Shown in pieces: positions 57,862-64,000 of a stretch of DNA of 64,000 nucleotides; position 1 is the first letter of the stretch, and the number at the start of each line of letters is the position of its first letter. This DNA comes from Gammaproteobacteria bacterium. GTDB taxonomy: Bacteria > Pseudomonadota > Gammaproteobacteria > JAABTG01. Below the pieces are notes generated by a model. The model did not search any database. It was not told the DNA's origin and was given only the letters and a program-made list of their open reading frames with translations. Both the position numbers and the translations under genes were made by a program. Where the stretch lies: positions 2,933,549-2,997,548 of the forward strand of contig JAXHLS010000002.1 in the NCBI GenBank assembly GCA_034522055.1, read 5' to 3'.

Positions 57862-60018
57862 ATCGCTCCCGATCCCGCCATCGATCCCGTACCCGCCGAT
57901 TCGGGGCTCGCCTGCCTGTTGCTGGTGGCGCGTTTCCACCACGTGCCGGCGGCGGGCGACCAACTGCGCCATCGCTTCGGTAGGGCAGGCGCCCCCTTCG
58001 GCGTGCAGGAGGTATTGCGGGGGTTGCGTCATCTGGGCCTCAAAGCCCGTGCCGTCGACAGCTCGTGGCGGCGCCTGGATGGTGTGGCGCCGCCCTGCAT
58101 CGTGGTGCGCCGGGACGGCGGTTTCGCGGTGGTGGGGGGCTTCAGGGACGACAGGGTATTGGTCCATGACCCGGCGGATCCTCATCCCCAGGTGATGACC
58201 CGGGCGGAGTTCGAGGACACCTGGTCGGGCCGCGTCATCCTGGTCACCCGGCGCGCGACCAGGCCCGATGGCGCCCGGCCTTTCGGCTTCGCCTGGTTCC
58301 TGCCGGCCCTCATGCAGCACCGCCGCCTGCTGGGGGAGGTGCTGGTGGCTTCTCTCTTCGTGCAACTGTTCGCCCTCCTCACGCCCCTGTTCTTCCAGGT
58401 GGTCATCGACAAGGTGATGGTGCACCGGGGCTATACCACTCTTCACGTGCTGGCGGTGGGCATGATGGCCCTGCTGCTCTTCGATGCTGTGCTGGGCGGC
58501 CTGCGTACCTACGTCCTGACCCATACCAGCTCGCGCATCGACGTCACCCTGGGGGCGCGGCTGTACCGGCATCTGTTGCGCCTGCCGGTGTCCTACTTCG
58601 AGGCCCGGCGGGTGGGGGATACGGTGGCCCGGGTGCGGGAGCTGGAGACCATCCGCCAGTTCCTCACGGGCTCCACCCTGACTCTGGTCATCGACGTCCT
58701 GTTCATCGGGGTGTTCATCGCCGTGATGTTTTTCTACTCTCCCCTCCTCACCTGGGCGGTGCTGGGCACCCTGCCCCTGTACGGGGCCCTGTCGGTCCTC
58801 ATCACCCCCGTGCTGCGCCGGCGCCTGGACGAAAAGTTCGACCGCGGCGCCGAGAACCAGGCCTTCCTGGTGGAATCGGTGACCGGCATCGGTACCCTCA
58901 AGGCGATGGCGGTGGAGCCCGCCATGGAGCGGCGCTGGGAGGAGCAGCTGGCGGCCTATGTGCGGGCGGCGTTCCGCACCCAGTCGCTCGGAAATATCGC
59001 GGGACAGATGGCGGGCTTCTTGAGCAAGGCCACTACCGTGATGATCCTGTGGATCGGCGCCGACCTGGTGATCCGCGGCGAACTGTCGGTGGGCCAGCTC
59101 ATCGCCTTCAACATGCTGGCGGGCCGGGTCAGCGGCCCCATCCTGCGGCTGGTGCAGATGTGGCAGGAGTTCCAGCAGGCGGGGATCTCCGTGCGGCGCC
59201 TCGGGGACGTGCTCAACGCGCCGCCGGAACCCACCCACGAGGGTACCCGCCTGCCCCTACCGCGGCTGGCGGGGCGGGTGGAGTTCCAGCAGGTGGGCTT
59301 CCGCTACCGGCCCGGCGGGCCGGAGGTGTTGCGCGGGGTCTCCTTCGATGTGCGGGCCGGCCAGACCATCGGCATCGTGGGGGCCTCCGGTTCGGGCAAG
59401 AGCACCATCGCCAGGCTGATCCTGCGGCTCCACGTGCCGGAACGCGGTCGGGTGCTGGTGGACGGGATGGACCTCGCCCAGGCGGATCCCGTGGGGCTGC
59501 GCCGGCAGATCGGCGTGGTGGAACAGGAGGGCATGCTCTTCCATCGCACGGTGCGGGAGAATATCGCCCTGGCGGATCCCGGCGTGCCCATGGAGCGGGT
59601 GACGGCGGCGGCCCGGCTGGCGGGGGCCCACGATTTCATCCTCGCCATGCCCCATGGCTACGACACCCGGGTGGGGGAGCACGGGGCCACTCTGTCGGGG
59701 GGCCAGCGCCAGCGCATCGCCATCGCCCGGGCCCTCATCACCGACCCCCGCATCCTCATCTTCGACGAGGCCACCAGCGCCCTCGACTACGAGTCCGAGG
59801 CCATGGTGCTGGCCAACATGGATCGCATGGTCGCGGGACGCACCGCCTTCGTCATCGCCCACCGGCTGTCCACCCTGCGCCGCTGCGATCGCATCCTGGT
59901 GCTGGCCGACGGCAGGGTCACCGAGGACGGCGACCACGACGCCCTGGTGGCCCGCGGTGGCTACTATGCCCGGCTCCACCGCATGCAGCAGGGGCCGCTG
60001 CCGGCGGTGGCCAACTGA
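57862..60018 (+). CDS. Type I secretion ABC transporter (HlyB/LapB-type)
   Basis: An inner-membrane exporter of about 718 residues. An N-terminal C39-like domain has the catalytic cysteine replaced by serine (DSGLACLLL), as in RTX exporters. Six membrane helices span about residues 155-440. The ATPase domain has GASGSGKST, LSGGQRQRIAIAR and ILIFDEATSALDYES. No ATG/GTG/TTG precedes the conserved N terminus. The best start is the ATC at 57862, 5 nt after a perfect AAGGAGGT (57849-57856); the TTG at 57919 has no ribosome site and would cut into the domain. No RTX-type substrate or TolC gene is nearby. Confidence 0.9.
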   Translation: MAPDPAIDPVPADSGLACLLLVARFHHVPAAGDQLRHRFGRAGAPFGVQEVLRGLRHLGLKARAVDSSWRRLDGVAPPCIVVRRDGGFAVVGGFRDDRVLVHDPADPHPQVMTRAEFEDTWSGRVILVTRRATRPDGARPFGFAWFLPALMQHRRLLGEVLVASLFVQLFALLTPLFFQVVIDKVMVHRGYTTLHVLAVGMMALLLFDAVLGGLRTYVLTHTSSRIDVTLGARLYRHLLRLPVSYFEARRVGDTVARVRELETIRQFLTGSTLTLVIDVLFIGVFIAVMFFYSPLLTWAVLGTLPLYGALSVLITPVLRRRLDEKFDRGAENQAFLVESVTGIGTLKAMAVEPAMERRWEEQLAAYVRAAFRTQSLGNIAGQMAGFLSKATTVMILWIGADLVIRGELSVGQLIAFNMLAGRVSGPILRLVQMWQEFQQAGISVRRLGDVLNAPPEPTHEGTRLPLPRLAGRVEFQQVGFRYRPGGPEVLRGVSFDVRAGQTIGIVGASGSGKSTIARLILRLHVPERGRVLVDGMDLAQADPVGLRRQIGVVEQEGMLFHRTVRENIALADPGVPMERVTAAARLAGAHDFILAMPHGYDTRVGEHGATLSGGQRQRIAIARALITDPRILIFDEATSALDYESEAMVLANMDRMVAGRTAFVIAHRLSTLRRCDRILVLADGRVTEDGDHDALVARGGYYARLHRMQQGPLPAVAN

Positions 60019-60056
60019 GCCGTGGCGCCCCGTGCCGGTAACAACGGGAGCTGGGC

Positions 60057-61385
60057 ATGATGGTGCGCCCGGGCCGCCGCCAGGGGGACGAGCTGGAGTT
60101 CCTGCCCGCGGTGCTGGAACTCCAGGAGACGCCGCCGTCGCCGGTGGGCCGGGCCACGGCCGGCGTCATCATGTTGCTGTTCGTGGTGGGGGTGGCGTGG
60201 GCCGCCCTGGGGCAGATGGACATCGTGGCGGTGGCCCCGGGGAAGATCGTCCCCAGCGACCGCTCCAAGGTCATCCAGCCCCTGGAGGCGGGTGTGGTGA
60301 GGGCGATTCGTGTGGCGGACGGGCAACGGGTGGCTGCGGGGGATGTGCTCATCGAACTGGATGCCACGGCGGCGGATGCCGACGTGGCGCGGCTGGCCAA
60401 TGAGGCCCAGGCGGCGGCGCTGCAGGCCGGTCGCCTGCGGGCCTTGCTGGCGGGTGCCGACGCCATGGCGGTACCGGCCGGCGCCGATGGCGCCCTGGCG
60501 GCCCTGCAGGAACGCTTGCTGGTGGACCAGCGCAATGAATACACCGCCCGCCTGGAGTCGGCGCGGCTGCAGGTGCGGGAGCGTGCTGCCACTGTTGCGG
60601 TCACCGGGGCCCATATCGCACGCCTGGAGGCCGTGCTGCCCCTGATCGAGGAGCGCACCGCGGCCATGGCGGACCTCGAGCGTAAGCACTACGGCTCGCG
60701 CATGGCGTTCCTGGAACTGGAAGAGGAGCGCGTGGACAAGGTCCGGGAACTCGACACCCTGCGCCATCAGCTCGAGCGCGACCGGGCGGCTCTGGAGGAT
60801 GCCCGGGCCCGCATGACCCATATCACGGCGGAAGCCCGGCATGGCTGGCGCGCCGCCCTGGCGGAACACGAGACCCGCCTGCGCTCTATCGCCGAGGAGC
60901 TGCACAAGGCCGAGGGCCGGCGCCGGCGGCAGCGGCTGGTGGCCCCCATCGGCGGCGTGGTCCAGCAGTTGGCGGTCCACACCGTGGGCGGGGTGGTGAC
61001 GCCGGCCCAGACCCTGATGGTCATCGTGCCCGGGGAGGACCGGCTCGAAGTGGAGGCCTGGGTGGAAAATAAGGACGCGGGCTTCGTGCGCCGCGGCCAG
61101 GCGGCGGAGGTCAAGGTCGAGGCCTTTCCGTTCACCCGCTACGGCACCGTGGCGGGCACCATCTTGGACCTGTCGCGGGAGGCGGTGACCATGGAGGGCG
61201 CCGGACTGCTCTATCCGGCGCGGGTGGCTCTCGCGCATACGGCCGTGGAGGTGGGCGGGGCGCCGGTGGCCCTGGCACCGGGGATGAACGTGACGGTGGA
61301 GATCAAGACTGGCCGGCGGCGGCTGCTGGAGTATTTTCTCAGCCCTCTGCTGCGGGGCCTCGACGAGAGTGCCCGGGAGCGTTGA
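60057..61385 (+). CDS. HlyD-family periplasmic adaptor
   Basis: A 442-residue membrane fusion protein. A short cytosolic N terminus is followed by one transmembrane helix (ATAGVIMLLFVVGVAWAAL), a biotinyl-lipoyl half (VAVAPGKIVPSDRSKVIQPL), a long periplasmic coiled coil at about residues 115-300, the second lipoyl half (LVAPIGGVVQQLAVHTVGGV) and a beta-barrel end. It would bridge the ABC exporter to an outer-membrane TolC. The start at 60057 lies 39 bp after the transporter gene. Confidence 0.92.
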   Translation: MMVRPGRRQGDELEFLPAVLELQETPPSPVGRATAGVIMLLFVVGVAWAALGQMDIVAVAPGKIVPSDRSKVIQPLEAGVVRAIRVADGQRVAAGDVLIELDATAADADVARLANEAQAAALQAGRLRALLAGADAMAVPAGADGALAALQERLLVDQRNEYTARLESARLQVRERAATVAVTGAHIARLEAVLPLIEERTAAMADLERKHYGSRMAFLELEEERVDKVRELDTLRHQLERDRAALEDARARMTHITAEARHGWRAALAEHETRLRSIAEELHKAEGRRRRQRLVAPIGGVVQQLAVHTVGGVVTPAQTLMVIVPGEDRLEVEAWVENKDAGFVRRGQAAEVKVEAFPFTRYGTVAGTILDLSREAVTMEGAGLLYPARVALAHTAVEVGGAPVALAPGMNVTVEIKTGRRRLLEYFLSPLLRGLDESARER

Positions 61386-61485
61386 GGACGAGGGCCGGGC
61401 CCAGGGCCATGCGCGACCGGCTTGTAAATGGCAGCGCTTAGGCCACACTTGGCATACCTATCTGCATCCAGGCAAGGGGGCGTTC

Positions 61486-61806
61486 TTGGCTTACGAAAAT
61501 AATCGATTACTGCTGGAACTCGAGAAGATCCGGCGGGACGTGAACCGTGAGGTGATCAACCCGGAGATCCCGGAGTTGTCCATGGCGGACATCGAGCCCA
61601 TCATCCGCATGGTGGCCAAGGTGCGCCTCGCCTACCTCAAGGAGTTCCTCGACATCGCCAGGATGGACGGCGACATGCCCTCCAGCCACCAGGTGGAGAT
61701 GTTGAAGGGGCTGCGCCACGCCTACGAGGAACTGGTGGCCGCCGCCAACGCCATGGAGACGGCCATCCAGCGGGGCTACGTGGACGTGCGGGGCGTTTCC
61801 GGCTGA
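61486..61806 (+). CDS. Hypothetical protein linked to the secretion genes
   Basis: A 106-residue, helical, acidic protein with no signal peptide. TTG at 61486 after AAGGGGG is the best start; upstream frame has poor composition. The pattern NPEIPELSMADIEPIIRMVA and LKGLRHAYEELVAAANAME is not one I recognise. It lies 100 bp after the adaptor gene and may be a chaperone or a regulator of the exported cargo, but that is only inference. Confidence 0.6.
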   Translation: MAYENNRLLLELEKIRRDVNREVINPEIPELSMADIEPIIRMVAKVRLAYLKEFLDIARMDGDMPSSHQVEMLKGLRHAYEELVAAANAMETAIQRGYVDVRGVSG

Positions 61807-61858
61807 CATCCGCCCGTCTCCCGCCCCTGGGACCTGAACCAACGACGAGGACCATCCC

Positions 61859-62059
61859 ATGCTGTGGGCCCACTGCCCCCTGTGCGACGCCCCCCTGTTC
61901 GAACCCATGCGCCCGCCGCCGGGCGAGGATACGGTGTTCAGCTGTCCCGAATGTGGTGGCTTGCTGCGCCGGGAGTACGACGACGAGAGCGGCGAGGAGC
62001 GCCTGGTGGGCGTGGATCCGAGGGACAGGCGATCCTCGGGCGGGCCGCCGCCCGCCTGA
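61859..62059 (+). CDS. Small zinc-ribbon protein
   Basis: A 66-residue protein with two CxxC pairs (HCPLCDAP near residue 5 and SCPECGGLL near 28) that would bind one zinc, followed by a charged, proline-ending tail. The start is ATG at 61859. The function is unknown; it is probably co-transcribed with the preceding small gene. A hairpin flanked by A9 follows. Confidence 0.6.
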   Translation: MLWAHCPLCDAPLFEPMRPPPGEDTVFSCPECGGLLRREYDDESGEERLVGVDPRDRRSSGGPPPA

Positions 62060-62092
62060 GCCCCACGAATTCTGCTGACGAGCAAAAAAAAA

Positions 62093-62112
62093 GACCCCGC
62101 GGGCGCGGGGTC
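62093..62112. terminator. Hairpin terminator candidate
   Basis: GACCCCGC and GCGGGGTC form an 8-bp stem with a four-base loop, preceded by nine A residues and followed by ATTCTT. It can terminate the upstream plus-strand genes, and would be strong for minus-strand transcription. Confidence 0.7.
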
Positions 62113-62248
62113 ATTCTTAGGAGGATACTTATTGCACGTTGGAAGCGCCTGCATCATCTCCCAACGGCCGCAAGAGTAAAATGACCCAGGTCAAAAACCA
62201 TCCGCCGCCAGAGGTCTTTCCCACCATCGTGGCAAGCACCGTGGCCCC

Positions 62249-63004
62249 GTGATGCTGGAACTCCGCGCCCTGTCCAAGAGCTATGACGGTACCGTGGCGG
62301 TGGCGCCCCTGGATCTCGCCTGCCTGCCGGGGGAGACCACGGTGCTCATCGGCCCCAGCGGCTGCGGCAAGTCCACCTTGCTGCGCCTCATCACCGGGCT
62401 GGTGGCGCCGGATGCGGGCCAGGTGGTGGTGGCGGGGCAGGTGCTCGGCCCCGACAACGTGCGGGCGCTGCGCCATCGCATGGGCTACGTGATCCAGGAG
62501 GGCGGGTTGTTCCCCCACCTCACGGCCGGCGCCAACGTCGGCCTGCTGGTGCGTCACCTGGGCTGGCCGGAGACACGCATCGCCGGGCGTCTGGCAGAAC
62601 TCGCCCGGCTGGTGCATGTGGCTCCAGAGTTGCTCATGCGCTATCCGGCGGAGCTATCCGGCGGCCAGCGCCAGCGGGTGGGTCTGATGCGCGCCCTCAT
62701 GCCCGATCCGGAGCTGCTGCTGCTGGACGAGCCCCTGGGGGCCCTGGACCCCATGATCCGCAGCCGCCTCCAGGAGGATCTGCGGCACATCTTCCGGCGC
62801 CTCGGCAAGACCGTGGTGCTGGTGACCCACGACATCGCCGAGGCCGCCTTCTTCGCCTCTTCCATCATCCTCATGCGTGCCGGCCACGTGGTGCAGCGGG
62901 GCACCCTCGAGGACCTGGTGCGGCGCCCCGCCGAGGCCTTCGTCACCGAGTTCATCACCGCCCAGCGCCGGCCCCTGGAGGCCCTCATGGCGGCCACCCC
63001 GTGA
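62249..63004 (+). CDS. Osmoprotectant-type ABC transporter ATP-binding protein
   Basis: A 251-residue ABC ATPase of the OpuCA/ProV group. Walker A is GPSGCGKST, the signature LSGGQRQRVGLMRAL, and Walker B LLLLDEPLGALDP; a C-terminal FVTEFITAQRRPLEAL follows. No CBS domains are present, unlike longer OpuCA members. The start is GTG at 62249 or ATG at 62252. The stop overlaps the next start (GTGA), so the two genes are coupled. Likely cargoes are glycine betaine, choline or related compounds. Confidence 0.88.
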   Translation: MMLELRALSKSYDGTVAVAPLDLACLPGETTVLIGPSGCGKSTLLRLITGLVAPDAGQVVVAGQVLGPDNVRALRHRMGYVIQEGGLFPHLTAGANVGLLVRHLGWPETRIAGRLAELARLVHVAPELLMRYPAELSGGQRQRVGLMRALMPDPELLLLDEPLGALDPMIRSRLQEDLRHIFRRLGKTVVLVTHDIAEAAFFASSIILMRAGHVVQRGTLEDLVRRPAEAFVTEFITAQRRPLEALMAATP

Positions 63005-64000
63005 GGGCCCCCGCGGGGCCGCTGCTGGCCCTGAGCCTGGCCCTCGGCTGGGTCACAGGCTGGGCTGCCCCGGCACCGGCCCACGAGCTGGTGGTGGGTT
63101 CCAAGAAGTTCACGGAATCGGTGATCCTGGGTGAGATCCTGCGGCTTGCCATAGAGGCCGCAGGCTGGCCGGCCCGCCATCGCGCCGAGTTGGGGGGTAG
63201 CCCGGTGTTGTGGAGTGCCCTGGTGACGGGGGATATCCATCTCTATCCGGAATATACCGGCACCCTGATGGAGGAGCTGCTGGCGCGGGAGAACGTGATG
63301 GAGGGGCCGACTTTGGAACGGGCCCTGGCGGCCCGTGGCCTCGCCATGCTCGCACCCCTCGGTTTCAACAACACCTATGCCGTCGGCGTCACCGCGGTAC
63401 GGGCCCGGGAACTCGGCCTGGGGACGGTGTCGGACCTCCTCCGTCATCCCGGCCTGCGTCTCGGTTTCTCCCACGAGTTCATGGACCGCGAGGACGGCTG
63501 GCCGGGCCTCAAGGCCCGCTATGGCCTGCCCCAGGAGCGGGTCACGGGGCTGGACCACGACCTCGCCTACCGTGCCCTGGCCGCCGGGCGCATCGATGTC
63601 ACGGATCTCTACACCACCGACGCGGAGATCGACGACTACGATCTGCGCCCCCTCGAGGACGACCGGGGCTATTTCCGCGACTACCGGGCGGTCGTGCTCT
63701 ACCGCCGGGAACTGGCCCACCAAGCACCGGAGGTATTGGCCATCCTCGGCCGCCTGGCGGGCACTATCGACGAGGCGACCATGATCGCCATGAACGCCGC
63801 GGTGAAGCTGGAGGGCCGCAGCGAAGGCGCGGTGGCCCAGGAATTCATGGCCCGGACCCTGGGGGTGGGCGGGCGCCACGAGGCGCCTTCCGTGGCGGCG
63901 GAAGTGGGACGGCGCACCCTGGAGCATCTGTACCTGGTGGCCCTGTCCCTGTCGGCGGCCATCGCCGTGGGGCTGCCGCTGGGCATCGCCGCCGCCTACC
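63001..64000 (+). CDS. Osmoprotectant ABC transporter, substrate-binding domain fused to permease (partial)
   Basis: The gene runs off the right edge. After a signal segment (LLALSLALGWVTGWAAPAPA) a glycine-betaine-type binding domain extends from about residue 24 to 300 (VVGSKKFTESVILGEILRLA, IHLYPEYTGTLMEELL, DVTDLYTTDAEIDDYDL). The same frame then continues into membrane helices (LYLVALSLSAAIAVGLPLGI), so binding protein and permease are one chain, with the binding domain first. The start is GTG at 63001, overlapping the ATPase gene. Confidence 0.88.
   Translation, partial: MRAPAGPLLALSLALGWVTGWAAPAPAHELVVGSKKFTESVILGEILRLAIEAAGWPARHRAELGGSPVLWSALVTGDIHLYPEYTGTLMEELLARENVMEGPTLERALAARGLAMLAPLGFNNTYAVGVTAVRARELGLGTVSDLLRHPGLRLGFSHEFMDREDGWPGLKARYGLPQERVTGLDHDLAYRALAAGRIDVTDLYTTDAEIDDYDLRPLEDDRGYFRDYRAVVLYRRELAHQAPEVLAILGRLAGTIDEATMIAMNAAVKLEGRSEGAVAQEFMARTLGVGGRHEAPSVAAEVGRRTLEHLYLVALSLSAAIAVGLPLGIAAAY

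Noticed and set aside
1-64000. tRNA or rRNA genes
   Set aside because: No cloverleaf-like or ribosomal sequence was recognised by eye in the gene-free spacers. A tRNA scan would be needed to exclude one firmly.

Overview
The window is GC-rich bacterial chromosome, very probably from a sulfur-oxidising gammaproteobacterium. It opens with the conserved block ribF-ileS-lspA-fkpB-ispH. It also carries soxB (thiosulfate oxidation), a decayed DsrC/TusE-family fragment, nadA, feoABC and TonB-ExbBD, and its operator-like sites fit gammaproteobacterial Fur, Zur and OxyR consensus patterns. Species cannot be named from the sequence alone.

Layout. 1-5.7 kb: housekeeping operon. 5.9-28 kb: a metal-acquisition region. 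A near-perfect Zur-type box (8567-8581) lies between a membrane/spermidine-synthase-like fusion protein (minus strand) and a plus-strand run of a His-rich exported peptide, a His-rich outer-membrane porin and a ZnuA/C/B-like ABC transporter. Next come Fur-type boxes, a decayed TonB-dependent receptor, a DUF6746-like protein and exbB-exbD-exbD-tonB. The minus-strand feoA-feoA-feoB-feoC operon continues into a broken HMA gene and a frameshifted CtpC-like P-type ATPase. The block ends with a COG0523 GTPase, zrgA and a DUF1826 protein behind a second Zur-like palindrome. 28-36 kb: nadA, an amidase, a Sel1/SLT transglycosylase, a tiny lipoprotein with XpaC, TelA and DUF533 proteins, and a NYN-LOTUS protein. 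36-42 kb: a two-component operon (small exported protein, collapsed cytochrome b561, PepSY protein, response regulator, histidine kinase) surrounded by two partial copies of the kinase, a DsrC-like fragment and a cytochrome c5-like lipoprotein. 42-48 kb: a DUF169 protein, soxB and a NikK/CbiM/NikL/CbiQ-type nickel/cobalt ECF transporter with no adjacent ATPase gene. 48-57 kb: NfeD plus stomatin, a YbaK-sulfotransferase fusion, an SDR, a MOSC protein, an orphan Xre/MbcA-type antitoxin, a ceramidase-family protein, an OxyR-box peroxiredoxin-glutaredoxin, a secreted Gly/Pro-rich protein and a PilZ protein. 57.8-62 kb: a type I secretion ABC transporter and HlyD adaptor with two small genes. 62.2-64 kb: an osmoprotectant-type ABC transporter running off the end.

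The intergenic DNA is littered with about twenty copies of a short palindrome (TCGGGATGAATCCCGA / TCGGGCTGAAGCCCGA cores), plus a ~130-bp hairpin element present twice in opposite orientation and a 117-bp tandem repeat. Many genes near these repeats are truncated or frameshifted, so the region seems to be rearranging actively.

Most noteworthy: the YbaK-sulfotransferase fusion; two genes (cbiM and the secretion ABC transporter) whose best start codon is ATC; the Zur-box pairing of a spermidine-synthase-like membrane protein with zinc-import genes; and an ECF transporter lacking its ATPase.
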